64,000 nucleotides of DNA from Arachnopeziza araneosa (GCA_003988855.1 QYAI01000005.1:124001-188000), one strand, 5' to 3'; shown: positions 23,117 through 34,197, counted from the first letter of the stretch. The notes: generated from the letters alone by a model not told the origin. A program made the numbers and translations.

Positions 23117-23520
23117 GAGTATGGAGAGCTTTGTCAACGAGAAGCTGGGAAGCATAGCATGGGATGGGGTGGGACGGCCGGGCACTTGCTGGCGTTGAGA
23201 ACTGAGCAGAAAGCATGGGAAAAGGAGTTAGGTCGTTTTCAGCATTTCAGATACCAGGACGGTGGTCATGAGGGATGGAGACAGGATGAAGGTGGATCAT
23301 ACGTCGGATTGGCACGCATAGATTCAACAATCGTTTAGGCATAGCTAACCGAAAGTTCTGATCCAAAAGAAAGTACCGCAAGTGCCCAACCCTCCAATGT
23401 TGCGAACCAACCGTTCTTCTTTTACTTCGCAATCATAAGTATCTATCATCAATGTCCCGTATAATTGTCATTCCGCAATCCACGTTTGTACTACGTACAC
23501 AGAATATCCTTGCAGTTGCA
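23117..23520. other. Convergent 3' region
   Basis: About 400 bases between the converging 3' ends of the bZIP and calcineurin genes. No gene seen. Confidence 0.5.
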
Positions 23521-25335
23521 CTATCTCTTCCGGTCCCTATTTGGTAGTAAGTATTAGGCAGTCAAGAAGATATAGAACTGAACTTACGTGCTCAGCCGTC
23601 TCGATAGTAATTGCAAACCCTTGTCATTTTCGGCTGACTCTCTTGCACTCTCTAAAGCTTGCGCTCTCCCCTCTTCGCTTTGTCGGGTGACCTCTTCATG
23701 ACTTGGAGGCAACCTCTCGTTCTGCAGGTCGACCTTTCGAGCATCCTCAAAACTGCTGATGGCATTCTTGATGCCTTCAGCACCAAGCATAAGCGTTCCT
23801 GCTGGGAGTCTGCCTCCGGAAGCTGTTTTCAACTCTGTCACTCTCTCAGATTCCTCTCGCAAAACCTGGAAAACACGTGACAAGCGACCAATAGCAAGGA
23901 TTTTGTTCTTGATGGCTCTTCGCTTATACTCGATAGACTCGGGATCTGAGGGTGCAGCAATTGGTGGCGAAATAGGACCAGGTGAGACAGTCGACGGAGT
24001 CAAGTCCTCCTTCAATTCATCTTCTGAGCAAGTACTCAAAATAGCAAGGAGCATGTCAGTGATCTTCTCGCCCACAAACGGAAGAGACCAGGTGAATACA
24101 TCCATAAAATTAGGTAACCAGTATGGATGAGGGGTGCAGTTGAATTGCCTGATGTTCATAACATTGTTCTCGTACTTCAAGACGGCGGCTTTGTTATTGT
24201 ATACGTCCAGGTAGTTTGGTGCAGAGAAGATAGTCATAACACTAGGGAAACCTGTGGTCCGAGTCTTGCGATACATTCGATATCCAGCATCTTGAGCCTC
24301 GTGAGCTCGGATGACGGACAAAAGATTATTCTTCTCCAAGAAGTTGCATGCAGCAGGGTAAGAGAAAAAGTATGAGCAGCCTCGAACGTGGTTGTGAACA
24401 AAATACTCCGATGTCTTTTCTTGCCCAAACTCCTCCAGAGGATCTGCCCAGAGAATATCGCACATCAAACCATGGGTTGGAGGCTCGCGGAACCGATCAA
24501 TTTGCTTCAAGTCGTCCAAAGTGTGCAACTCTGGACTTAGACCACCGTGAATGCAAAGAAACTGCTTGTTCATAACGGCTGCGAGAGGAAGAGCGCAGAA
24601 AGACTCCATGCATGCCTCATAGATCTTCTCAGAATACTTATGCTTGCATTCAAGCTTGAACGTAAAGTAATCAGTCAAGTGCCTGCACTCGTGATTTCCT
24701 CGAAGAAGCCATAAAGTATTTGGGTACCAGATCTTTAACGACCATAGATAGAGGACGCACTCGATACTAAAGTACCCTCGATCAACGTAATCGCCAAGGA
24801 AGAGGTATCGAGTCTCTGCAGGGTCGCCACCAACTTCGAACAGTTTCATTAAGTCATAATATTGACCATGAACATCGCCACATACAGTAATTGGCGCGTC
24901 CATTTCCAAGAGATTGGGCTCCTGTTTCAAAACCTTTGTTCCTTCTTCAATGATGTAAAGCGCCTGCTCTTCCGTTAAGCGACCTTCTCTATAGAAGTGC
25001 TGCTTGAGGAATGTCAGATTCGGCTTTGTAGAATCTTGAGGAGAGAAGAACTGCTGGTCAGTGGGTGGATGCATTGCCGGCGCTTGAACATCTGATTTGA
25101 GACATGTTAGCATCCATCTAATGTGGCGGTAGGGGGGCTGCGGGGTAGTAGGAGGCAACCAACCTTTGCAAACTCGCTCCATTGTGCTCACTTGAGTTCC
25201 ATCTTCCATGGTATGGAGCGTGAAGTCAATTTCAGGCACGGGCTTCTTCTGGCGAATGGCTCTTAGAGCATTGTCGACCTGAGCATTATTCTCGAGACCC
25301 GCGGGGAGTGGGGTTTTGTGCTCCTCGCCGTCCAT
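23521..25335 (-). CDS. cnaA: Calcineurin catalytic subunit A (PP2B)
   Basis: Calcium/calmodulin-activated Ser/Thr protein phosphatase; it partners with calcineurin B and dephosphorylates Crz1-type factors. Exons 25335-25164, 25091-23588 and 23536-23521 give 563 aa. Metal-binding motifs are intact: GDVHGQ (129-134), GDYVDRG (157-163) and RGNHE (188-192), with SAPNYLDVYNN later. The calcineurin B-binding helix, a calmodulin-binding stretch (around RAIKNKILAIGRLSRVFQVLRE) and an autoinhibitory-like segment (ISSFEDARKVDLQNERLP) follow in order. Intron 1 (25163-25092, 72 nt) is a multiple of three and stop-free, so retention would insert 24 residues; splicing restores the conserved CKDVQAPAM. The last exon is only 16 nt and adds DRKR; without that splice the protein would stop at LSRRLST (559 aa, stop ending at 23584). 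Confidence 0.96.
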
Positions 25336-26012
25336 GATTACAGCGTCCTAGAGGACTATGAATTGTATCGGACTGTGCGTATTGGGTTCAATGACGATCG
25401 CCGTTATCGTAGTAGATTTTAGGAGGAAACTCTAAGGTGTTGATCCGCTCTAGGGGGGTGGTGGGGAGCTGGACGCCACACGCGACTTGATATTTCGCCT
25501 CGGCAGCTTGAAAAAGCAGGATGGTTATCGCGCGAGTCGTTCGTCTCGTTGGACTATGTTTCCTTTGCGAGTTTGGAGTCTTTGTCGCGTTATAAGAAGG
25601 TGGGCTTGTAGGGCTGAAGGCAAGATCAGGATGAGGTTGAGTTGAGCTCAAATCAGGAGGCGCTAGCGCAGGCTTCTAGCGCTCTTTACTCCTCGAACCT
25701 GAACAACACACACGTCGGGTTTCTCCTCTTCTGCATATGCACCAAGACCCAATCAAAAGATCACTATCATTGCTTCAGCCGCAATCATCCCACTTCGACG
25801 CTTCTGTCAAGTTAAGTTACAAGATCAAGTAATTACATAATCAAGGCAGCGAGCACCCACAAACGGGACCAGCCTGGCGGCAGCTCTCTTCCGTACTGTA
25901 ACTCAACTTTCCACACAGGATACTTTCTCCCACAAGGACACAGCTAGGCTGTTTCAATTCTCGGTGAAAGATACTTTCGTTACTGATCCACAGTTTGGAT
26001 CTTGCAGGATGC
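25336..26012. promoter_or_regulatory. Divergent promoter region: calcineurin A / small hypothetical gene
   Basis: This 677-base region separates the calcineurin A start and the plus-strand gene at 26013. Small frames on either strand are without motif. No specific site is identified. Confidence 0.4.
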
Positions 26013-26599
26013 ATGACAACCGTAAGTACTCCTACACCCGACGCTGAGAGGATACTAACGCACAGCCAGAAACTCATCCTCTTCTGGCCCAAGTACCTCT
26101 GACAGTTTCTCCTTTTGTCTCTCTTCCGACTGCAACAACTTTGCCATATACATACAAAACACTACCTTCTTCTCTACCGCCATCATCTATAGGCGCACCA
26201 AATGGTGAAGAGAAAGCCAAGTATGTAGTCTCAAGCTCCGGTCATGCAGCGCATCCAGACGAAATAATTGCCTCGTGCAAGGCGCTACAGGCATACATTC
26301 AAAAAATCCAAGATGATGCTGATAGAGAGCTGAAGGCTTGGGAAGAAGCAATAGCTGCGAGAGAGCTGGCTGAGAAGCGACGCGTGGCTCCGGGATGGCT
26401 GGACAGCGATGCTCGAATTTTAGAGCCCGAGAGAAAGCTCAACTCGACCGCTGGAACCCAGGGCGCACAAGAAACTTTGATGGATGTCGGTGTGTCAAGT
26501 GCTGAGGCATCGGGGCTTCAAAGTACTCCTGCTATTGCTCCTAATAGAGAAGGAGATGCGCTAGATCGTGCGTTTGGAGGATTGGGCCTTAACAAATAA
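26013..26599 (+). CDS. Hypothetical coiled-coil protein (180 aa)
   Basis: The first exon is only nine bases (26013-26021, Met-Thr-Thr). A 44-nt GTAAGT intron with a perfect CTAAC branch follows (GATACTAACGCACAG), then exon 26066-26599. The protein is 180 aa. A Pro/Ser/Thr-rich N-terminus leads into a charged helix (EIIASCKALQAYIQKIQDDADRELKAWEEAIAARELAEKRR) predicted to be a coiled coil, then VAPGWLDSDARILEPE and a C-terminal LDRAFGGLGLNK. The last motif looks like a conserved tail. I do not recognise the family. The start was assigned by splicing because the exon-2 frame has no ATG near its 5' end. Confidence 0.68.
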
Positions 26600-26750
26600 T
26601 TAATACAAATAATTAATAAAAATGTTAACTGTCACCTTGTGGAAGTCACACTTTCACCGGTCCTCTCTGATATCATGGCGTTGAGGCGCTCGGGCCACAA
26701 GATATTGACCTCGTGAAAGATTTCTAGGACCTCTTTCTTTGGGCATCGCA

Positions 26751-28670
26751 ATGCCTCCGCGACTTCTACGGATTCCAATTGGCCAGCCGAGGCTGCAGAG
26801 ACTGCCAGCCGCCAAAGACCAGCAAGTTTGCCTATTCTGTTCTGTGTCTCAACTACCCACGCGACTCTTTAAAAGTCCTAGAACTCGGAAATCTTCTGGG
26901 CAGCAAGTTCGACGACAAACCATTGAGAGTACTGGCTCTTCTCCTCTGCTGCCCACTCGAAGGCATTTGAGAAATGCTCTCTCGGACCTTCAAAAACATG
27001 CCGCAAGTTACGTCAACATATCCAAGCTCCAGCTCGCATTACGCGGGCTTGAACAAACACCCGGGAACGAAACTATCAGAGTTGCAATATTAGGATTGGC
27101 AGATGGGGGTACATCGTTGAAAGGGGCAAAGAGCCTTTTAAGATTACTTGTAGCAGATCCATTGAAGCCCGAGGAAGAATGGGAGCGATTACTGTTGGAC
27201 GGTGGCTCCAAGCCGGTCCTCCTCAGAATTGGATACAATGGCTCTGAAGAAACAACACAGACCAACAGACTTGTTCAAGAATTGCATGCTTCATCGCCAG
27301 GACTAGATGGACATAAATTGGAGATATTGGTCTTAGAGATGGATCCTCCTGACAACGCAACCAATGGGAGCTTTACGGATTCTCTTCTGGTTCCCACTAT
27401 GGAGATTCCAACATCCAATACGGGAAGATATACCCCGGTAACTACGCCTGTCCATAAATCTCTACTAGTTGGGAAAGGGATTCATGGTGCTGCAGCCTTT
27501 TTAAGTTACCCAATCGATCTCGACAGAGAACTTGTTGGTACGGCGGTTGACCTTCAGGTTGTATCTACAGAGGAGAAAGCATCTCTTCCTTTTCAGCTAG
27601 TAGATCTGAATCTTGGAATTGAAGCTGTGCAATCACTCAGAACAAGTACAAACAATGCGCTCCACTTTGAAGAGCATTGGTCCGAAAGTGGAATTCCTGA
27701 AGTTCTTGATTGGCTTAAATCAGGGACATCTTCAGCGGAAACGGGAATGAAAGCACCTCTACGGAAACTTATCGAGTCAATCCTGCGGAATGCAAGTTCA
27801 TCCATCGAGGTTGAGGAGTCACGTCGACTAAGCGAGGTGTTATCCAAAAACATATCAACGTCGGACAACACAACTTTACAGAGACGGCTGAACGGATGGG
27901 CAGAGGACGCTCATACTGAGCTGCGAGATCAGCTGGATATTGCTTTTAATGGTCAACGGTGGAGAAAGTTAGGCTGGTGGAAGTTGTTTTGGAGAGTCGA
28001 TGACGTTTCCATGATCTCGTCTGACATCCTAACTCAGCGCTTTCTACCAGAATCCGAAAAGAGGGCCATTTTCCTAGCTGGTCGTGTTGAAGAGGCTGGG
28101 GCCTTCCAGGAGCAGCAGAGTCCAAATTGGGCGTATAAGCTCGAGGGATATAGACGCCCTGAAGCAATCGCTGGGGTAAAGCCTCCACCCCAAGAATGGA
28201 AGGAGATTGTAGACACGCCAGAAGATGTCTTGCCAAGTAAAGTCCAGAGACAGCCTTGGCCTCTTCATATTCCTGTTACTCGAGCATATCTCTCGCAAGA
28301 GACTGTCCCAGCCTTGCAAGCGCTCGCACAGAAGCTTGTTCTCCAAACTTTGAGTACATCTTCTTTAGCTACCATCTTTGGTGCTTTGATGTACGTCGGC
28401 TCGGTATCTACTGGTCTTTATGAAGCTGGAGCCGTTACTGCTCTCGGAATTGTTTGGAGTCTCCGAAGGATGCAATTGAAGTGGGAGACGGGGCGCAAAT
28501 TTTGGGAAGGTGAAGTGAGAGAAGAAGGACGCAAAGCTGTTCGAGGAGTTGAAGGCTCCTTTAGGCATGTTCTTACTTCGTCTGATGCTCCTTTGGAAGC
28601 GGATGAAGAGCTGGACACAGCTCGCAAAGCTGTGGCTGAAGCTCAAGCTGCTCTTGATGAATGTAAATAA
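26751..28670 (+). CDS. Mmc1-like mitochondrial protein
   Basis: A 639-aa intronless protein. The N-terminus is Arg-rich and lacks acidic residues (MPPRLLRIPIGQPRLQRLP), a typical mitochondrial presequence. The body contains IRVAILGLADGGTS, a dynamin-like but P-loop-less pattern, and a long helical middle section. Near the C-terminus are WWKLFWRVDDVSMI, ILTQRFLPESEKRAIFLAGRVE and a hydrophobic hairpin (TSSLATIFGALMYVGSVSTGLYEAGAVTALGIVWSL), then a helical tail. These features match my memory of the fungal Mmc1 family, which is dynamin-related. Involvement in mitochondrial inner-membrane dynamics is inferred. The ATG at 26751 was chosen because it lies directly before the presequence. Confidence 0.7.
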   Translation: MPPRLLRIPIGQPRLQRLPAAKDQQVCLFCSVSQLPTRLFKSPRTRKSSGQQVRRQTIESTGSSPLLPTRRHLRNALSDLQKHAASYVNISKLQLALRGLEQTPGNETIRVAILGLADGGTSLKGAKSLLRLLVADPLKPEEEWERLLLDGGSKPVLLRIGYNGSEETTQTNRLVQELHASSPGLDGHKLEILVLEMDPPDNATNGSFTDSLLVPTMEIPTSNTGRYTPVTTPVHKSLLVGKGIHGAAAFLSYPIDLDRELVGTAVDLQVVSTEEKASLPFQLVDLNLGIEAVQSLRTSTNNALHFEEHWSESGIPEVLDWLKSGTSSAETGMKAPLRKLIESILRNASSSIEVEESRRLSEVLSKNISTSDNTTLQRRLNGWAEDAHTELRDQLDIAFNGQRWRKLGWWKLFWRVDDVSMISSDILTQRFLPESEKRAIFLAGRVEEAGAFQEQQSPNWAYKLEGYRRPEAIAGVKPPPQEWKEIVDTPEDVLPSKVQRQPWPLHIPVTRAYLSQETVPALQALAQKLVLQTLSTSSLATIFGALMYVGSVSTGLYEAGAVTALGIVWSLRRMQLKWETGRKFWEGEVREEGRKAVRGVEGSFRHVLTSSDAPLEADEELDTARKAVAEAQAALDECK

Positions 28671-28917
28671 TGTACACTAGATAATATAGTATAATGTCCG
28701 CTTCACCTCTCAGCTCGTTACCCCTGAAACACAACTTCTCCACGTGATCAATATTCTTAACCGAGCGCAAGGCTTCGAGACCGAGATTAATTTTCCCATG
28801 GTCGTCTGGCTACGCGCGACGATAATTCCCCTATCCAATTGGTATTCCAGCCAGCAGCGTTATTTGCTACTATCTATTTCCTTTGTCAAGGTCCTTTCGA
28901 GAGACCATATCTCAACA

Positions 28918-29763
28918 ATGACTCCTACAACAACACAAGCTGCAATAGCCAGACCAGCCTCGCAGGAAGCTATCTCAGAAGACGTGTCTCCCGACAATGT
29001 AACCGACTCGACATCGGATCATCAAGCGGACGGCGATTCAAATTCGAACCACGGATCCGAGGATGGCGAAACAAGCGAGAGCGAAGATGCGAGCACCAAA
29101 AAGGATGAATCTATAAGTGAAAACGAAGCACCACCTCTGCCCTCAGAAACCATCCCCCCTCTCCCGTCAGAAGCAGCCCCAGGAACGGAAGTACAAGACG
29201 ATGGGTGGGAACCAGTATGGGACGCAGGCGCCCAGGCCTTCTATTTCTACAACCGCTTCACCAAAGCCTCCCAATGGGACAATCCACGCGTACCCCCAGC
29301 GCCGACTGCCTCTGCGTCTGCCTCTGCCCCAGGAGTCACACCTCCCGCCGCCATAGCAGCACCCACCGCGCCGCCCGCAGCATCGGGCTACAACCCCGCC
29401 ATCCACGGTGACTACGATCCCAACGAGTGGTACGCCCAGCCCTCCCTCCCCTCCGAGTCCAAAGAGGCGAAAGCTCCTGGCCAGGATCCCGCCGCGCAAT
29501 ACGCTGCCACCGCAGCGTTCAATCGCTTCACGGGCCGCTATCAGAACGCCGATCTCACGCCGGAAAACTTCAACGATGAGAGCAAGAGCCGCAGGCAGAT
29601 GAGCGCCTTCTTTGACGTGGATGCCGCGGCGAATAGTCATGACGGGAAGAGCTTGAAGGCCGAGAGGAGCGGGAAGAAGTTGAGCAAGACGGAGCTGAAA
29701 CAGTTCAAGGAGAAGCGGAAGATGAAGAAGGAGGAGAAGAGGAGGGCGTGGCTGAGGGATTGA
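28918..29763 (+). CDS. WW-domain protein
   Basis: A 281-aa intronless protein. The first 90 residues are Ser/Glu/Asp-rich and disordered, with repeated PPLPSE motifs. One WW domain spans about residues 93-127: W97 and W120 are the signature tryptophans, with FYFYNRFTKASQWDNPRVP between them. A Pro/Ala-rich linker, a conserved-looking block (YAATAAFNRFTGRYQNADLTPENFND, RRQMSAFFDVDAAAN) and a very basic tail (TELKQFKEKRKMKKEEKRR) follow. WW domains bind Pro-rich ligands. The basic tail suggests nuclear RNA-related work, as in fungal WW proteins tied to splicing, but that is inference. The start at 28918 was chosen for its context (TCTCAACAATG). Confidence 0.8.
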   Translation: MTPTTTQAAIARPASQEAISEDVSPDNVTDSTSDHQADGDSNSNHGSEDGETSESEDASTKKDESISENEAPPLPSETIPPLPSEAAPGTEVQDDGWEPVWDAGAQAFYFYNRFTKASQWDNPRVPPAPTASASASAPGVTPPAAIAAPTAPPAASGYNPAIHGDYDPNEWYAQPSLPSESKEAKAPGQDPAAQYAATAAFNRFTGRYQNADLTPENFNDESKSRRQMSAFFDVDAAANSHDGKSLKAERSGKKLSKTELKQFKEKRKMKKEEKRRAWLRD

Positions 29764-30460
29764 AGAGGAGACGGCTCGGAACGGGAATTGTATACTGTGT
29801 ATGTAAAGGGTGTGATACCCAGCATGGTTGGCGTTCTTCATGGGAAATGGAGACGGGAACGGCAGCGGGCGGCAAGCTTGAATATTAGGGAGTTGATGGT
29901 CATGGCATACGGTTACGCCGGGTGGAGTTGGCGGGGAAATCTGGTTTGGATTCTTATAGGAGTGGCATGTGCCTCTCTCTCCAAAGTACTTATTATCCTC
30001 AGGTCGGACGATCTATTCTTGAAATTCAACAACGATGCAGTCTTCGCCGCTCCGAGCAGACTCAAGGACATAAATGATGAGCGTCATTTTCATAGTTTCG
30101 CTATTCTTCTCCTACCCAAACCCATTCCGAAGTTGTCTCTGGAGGATGTTCTGGCCTCATCTTACCTTTTAAAATTAGCTACTTCTCTCTATATCTCCGC
30201 GTCGGCATCAGTGAGGAGTTATACGAAAAGCAGCACTAGTTAGTGACATTGAGTAAGCCCTGGAATAAATATGGAGCGCGCTGGGTTATGGTAGGTTATT
30301 GGCAGGTTTGTAACGCTTGGTGATTAATTTATTACAGGATTCACGCAATTTTTCAGTGCAAAGGATTGAGTTTAAATCGTTCTCGCTATTGCTATTGCTA
30401 TTTGTTTGGGTATATATCTAAGCTATTTATCCATCTCATAAAATCGTCATGATCGTATAT
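29764..30460. other. Convergent 3' region
   Basis: About 700 bases between converging 3' ends of the WW and GH3 genes. A 151-codon frame (29788-30243) has no motif or good start and I do not accept it as a gene. Confidence 0.5.
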
Positions 30461-33067
30461 CTACAAACCCCTCCACATAAATGTCTTCTCCAACCTCACT
30501 TTTTGTTCTAGTTCACCAACACGTATCCTAAACTCCCCCTCTTCCGCTCTCCAACACCGAGTTTTCTCATCCCACCAACTCAACGCCACACCCAAGTCAA
30601 CTGTCATCCTTACCGTTTTCTTCTCTCTAGGAACGAGACATATCTTCTCAAAAGCTTTGAGTTCTTCTTTTGGGCGCCAAACTAACGATTCTATATCGTG
30701 AATGTAGACCTGAAGAACTTCTTGCCCTACTACCGCGCCTACATTCTCAACATCAACTTCGATGTATAATTTTCCATCTTTTCCTAGCCCGGAGATAGAG
30801 CAAGAGAGAGATGAATGTCGGAAAGAGGTGTAGGATAATCCAAAGCCAAATGGATAACGGGATTTCATATTTTCGTTGCGATAGCCCACTCGAAGACCTT
30901 CTTTATATCTCATAACCCACTCGCCATCGTCTTCTTTTCGAGCTGGGAAATGATGATAAGTTGAAATGTCTTCTAGATTCATCGGCCAGCTCGTTGCTAA
31001 TCGTCCACTGGGACACGTCTTCCCTGTTAAAATATCAACCACTGCATCAGCACCTTCTTGTCCCGGAAAATGCGCAAGTACGATACCATCAACAAGATGT
31101 TCATATGCGGAGATATCAATTGGATTCCCCGCATACAATACTAGAATTGTGTTCTTGGAGCTTTCCGCTATAGATTTGATGAGTGTTTCCTGATTGGAAG
31201 GTAGCTTGAGAGCGCTGAGATCAAAACCTTCGGATTCCATGCTGCCATCTCGACCGGCAAAAATGAGTGTTGTGTCTGCATTTGAGGCGACAGAGACGGC
31301 GGATGAGAGAAGGGAGGAGGCGGAGAACTCTTCTAGAAAGCAAAGTGCAGCTGCTTGGGGGGAGGGCTCGCCTGGACTGTGATCTGGGCCTGGGATGTAG
31401 TGATTTATGGTGGCGGTGAGAGTATAAGGTGTTCCTGCCGTCATGGGGACAGTAACAGAGCGAGAGTAGACTTGTTTGCAGAAGATGAAATCTTCGACGC
31501 TTGGAGGTGGACACATGGAGTCGCTGAGAATGGGAATAGAGTTCAGAAAGAGGGTGAACGATCCCGTCGGCTCGATGCCGATTGTGTGGTGGCCGGTCGT
31601 GAGGGGAGTTACAGTCGTAGAGATGGTAAAATGAGAGAAAGTTGATGGAGTGAGTGGTGGTTTAAGGAAGCCAATCATGGCCGTTTGTGATGATGATATG
31701 GTTTCGGTGAGGACGGGATTGGGGTTGTTGTAGACGAAGTAAGCAACGTCGATTCCTGGTTGTCCGTTGGATGATTGTGTTTGTGTAAGAGGGAGTACCG
31801 GAAGATTCGTATAGAATTTCATACCAGGTTCGTATTGAACTTGTGATGGGTCTGGGTGTAAGGCTTGGATACTCTCATATGGATTTGCTTGATGCTGTGG
31901 TGGAGCCGATGCGCTTCCTCCGCCATTGATAGGTGAGTTCTCAGCGAATGGTCCGACGACTGCTATTCTAGGAGAATTCTCAAATCTAAGGGGTAAGACG
32001 TTGTCTTTGTTTTTGAGCAAGACAATTCCTTCTGAAGCTATTCGTTTAGCAAGTAAGTTTGCATTTTCATTGACAACAGACTTCTCTTCATTCGAATAGG
32101 CTGCAGATACTTGGTTGATCAAAGTGAGCATTCGAGATGCGCTCTCGTCAACTACCTGCTCGTTAATGATGCCATCATTCACAGCTTGAATGAGTTGTTT
32201 TCCTCTGAATGCAGATGGTCCGGGCATCTCGAGATCCAATCCCGCTTTCAAAGCCGGAATACCTGAGCGGGTGCCAAACCAGTCAGACATGACAGCTCCT
32301 TTGAAACCCCATTCTTGTCGAAGTACATCTCTGATAATTGAGCTCTCCGAACACCACGTGGCGTCGATTTTGTTGTATGCAGACATGATAACCATAGGAT
32401 TGCAATCTCGAAGTAAATGCTGGAAAGCCGCGAGGTAAATCTCTCGTAAAGTCCTCCCACTAGGCGACTCGTTTAAACTGTAAAATCTTCGCTTGGTCTC
32501 GCTCTCGTTTCCGACGAAATGCTTAGGACAGGCGGCAACTCCGCCTTCTTGAATTCCATTGACTAATGCGGCAGCCAGCTTTCCAGTGAGCAGCGGATCC
32601 TCACTCCAATACTCGAAGTTTCTCCCTCCTCGAGGATCTCTATGAATATTGACTGCTGGTCCAAGCAAGACAGACACACCCTTGTATCTGGCTTGTACTG
32701 CTAGTTCCCTACCCATTTCTCGCATTAAAGCGGGGCTCCACGAAGAGCTGAGACAAGTTGTGCTGGGGAAGCAAAGTGTAGAAATTCCATTGATATGTGC
32801 CGAACCTTTAACCCCATTGATGCTATCAAGGAACTTGACAGGTGGAAGGCTCAGCCGGGGGATTTCCGTTAGGGCGTGAAAGTTGGAGCCAGACAGTAAC
32901 GATACCTTCTCATCGAGGGTGAGTTGGGATGGAGTTGGCCGAGTCGACATTTCTTTCTCTTGTTTTCTCGATGGCCTCGTTTTGTTGGATTTGCTCAATC
33001 GATATCGATAGAGGATGTAGATCAAAGACAGAAAAGTAAAAAGCGAAAACTCAGAAGGAGGAAACAT
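30461..33067 (-). CDS. GH3 family beta-glucosidase with PA14 insert
   Basis: Predicted beta-glucosidase releasing glucose from beta-linked oligosaccharides or glycosides. One uninterrupted exon of 868 aa. The GH3 N-domain shows LDSINGVKGS, RDPRGGRNFEYWSEDP, CPKHFVGNESE and the nucleophile motif VMSDWFGT (Asp262 if counted from 33067). A PA14-like insert lies between the two halves of the C-domain (about 395-565), followed by VLYAGNPIDIS, FPGQEGADAVVDILTGK and a fibronectin-III-like end (YPFGFGLSYTSF and after). A hydrophobic stretch at residues 7-20 suggests a membrane anchor if translation begins at 33067. An internal Met40 (codon at 32950) would give a cytosolic enzyme starting MSTRPTPSQ, which is closer to intracellular fungal GH3 enzymes. 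Start is ambiguous. Confidence 0.93.
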   Translation of the reverse strand: MFPPSEFSLFTFLSLIYILYRYRLSKSNKTRPSRKQEKEMSTRPTPSQLTLDEKVSLLSGSNFHALTEIPRLSLPPVKFLDSINGVKGSAHINGISTLCFPSTTCLSSSWSPALMREMGRELAVQARYKGVSVLLGPAVNIHRDPRGGRNFEYWSEDPLLTGKLAAALVNGIQEGGVAACPKHFVGNESETKRRFYSLNESPSGRTLREIYLAAFQHLLRDCNPMVIMSAYNKIDATWCSESSIIRDVLRQEWGFKGAVMSDWFGTRSGIPALKAGLDLEMPGPSAFRGKQLIQAVNDGIINEQVVDESASRMLTLINQVSAAYSNEEKSVVNENANLLAKRIASEGIVLLKNKDNVLPLRFENSPRIAVVGPFAENSPINGGGSASAPPQHQANPYESIQALHPDPSQVQYEPGMKFYTNLPVLPLTQTQSSNGQPGIDVAYFVYNNPNPVLTETISSSQTAMIGFLKPPLTPSTFSHFTISTTVTPLTTGHHTIGIEPTGSFTLFLNSIPILSDSMCPPPSVEDFIFCKQVYSRSVTVPMTAGTPYTLTATINHYIPGPDHSPGEPSPQAAALCFLEEFSASSLLSSAVSVASNADTTLIFAGRDGSMESEGFDLSALKLPSNQETLIKSIAESSKNTILVLYAGNPIDISAYEHLVDGIVLAHFPGQEGADAVVDILTGKTCPSGRLATSWPMNLEDISTYHHFPARKEDDGEWVMRYKEGLRVGYRNENMKSRYPFGFGLSYTSFRHSSLSCSISGLGKDGKLYIEVDVENVGAVVGQEVLQVYIHDIESLVWRPKEELKAFEKICLVPREKKTVRMTVDLGVALSWWDEKTRCWRAEEGEFRIRVGELEQKVRLEKTFMWRGL

Positions 33068-34197
33068 GGCTGCGGATTATTTGCAGCGATTGATGGAAGT
33101 TCGCCGGACGTAGGAAAAGTTGAAGAGAGGAGAGAAAGGCATTACTGTTAAAAGGATTCTGAAAGTGGAAGGAAAAGGAAAATGACATGTTTGATCGCGA
33201 GCATATCCTAGCTCTCGAGAATTGGACAAGGAGAAGTCAAGTAGCCGGTGGAAGGAGTCTGGAATGAAGCCATAGTAGTAGGTTAGTGGGGTTAAGAAAG
33301 TGACTTGCTCTGGTCCGTCCACCCTGACCAGCTGCGGACGGAGACATGAGCGTGGCGCGTATCCACTCCGAGGGGCCCTGGACCAATGGAAAATAGCAGC
33401 AATATGGATGATGTTCCTTTTCGACCGGATCGATTTCGCCTGGGCAGGTCGAGAACATGAGTATGCTCTTCCTGGGCGTGGGACTGAGCACCATGTGGTC
33501 GCAGAGGCCCGAGCAGAATTCTCCGACGTCGTCGTCAATCCGTGGTGGGCGGCGGCGGTGGCGGTGGCGGCTCTGTCGATGGTTCGTGTGGTTGGTGCAA
33601 TGGTCATGGATGGACTGGTGGTGGTGGTGGTGGTGGTGGTGGTGGTGGTGATGTTGATGTGAGTGACAAGAGAGAAAAGGGTGGTGGGGGAGATGGGCGA
33701 GCGGGAAACCGCCCGATCACGTGATCTCGGCCCCCTTCGCTTGAATCAATCTCAGACCGTCGGTCAAACACCCGAGATTTCAGGTTGGAGGGTGAGAAAC
33801 AACGGCAATGGGTTTCCTTATATGCTGGAAGGCTTCTGGAAGCTTTCTCTCGTCGATGCTTCACCAATGTTCACGCAGCGCGGTCGATTCTTGTTCCCCA
33901 TCCCCGAATTGATTGTCGCCTCAGGCCGCCCCGAGCTAAGCTTCGAGCTCGCTCCTCTGGCTGGTCCTGTCCACTTTTGCGGCGCCCCCTCGCAAAACTC
34001 ATCGCCCTACGTCCGTATCTCGATCCTCAGGTCCTCAGAGTCGCCCAACAACGTCCACTCCTAGCCCAGGGAGCTATCAGTTCCCTCTTTGGTTGACGAA
34101 CGTCCACAGTTGTGGCATCTCGTTGACGGCAGCACCCCCTACATCCTCCCCCAGCCGGCGCAATCCCCAAACAAAGGCGAGCAAGGCCAGGCGGGAG
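33068..34197. promoter_or_regulatory. Divergent promoter region: GH3 / C2H2 regulator
   Basis: This 1.1-kb divergent region has many spurious open frames because of a TGG/GGT microsatellite. I see no real gene. It probably holds long 5' leaders and both promoters. Confidence 0.5.
33616..33650 (+). repeat. (TGG)n microsatellite
   Basis: Thirty-five bases of uninterrupted TGG repeats (about 11-12 units) sit inside the divergent promoter region. They generate false polytryptophan or polyglycine frames. The length is likely to vary between strains. Confidence 0.95.

Noticed and set aside
22652..23216. Long minus-strand frames opposite the bZIP gene
   Set aside because: Antisense shadows of a strongly biased, GC-rich coding region.
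29788..30243. 151-codon frame after the WW gene
   Set aside because: Lies in a convergent 3' region, poor start context and no domain.
33457..33724. Polytryptophan and polyglycine frames
   Set aside because: Translations of the TGG microsatellite; they have no non-repeat conserved part.
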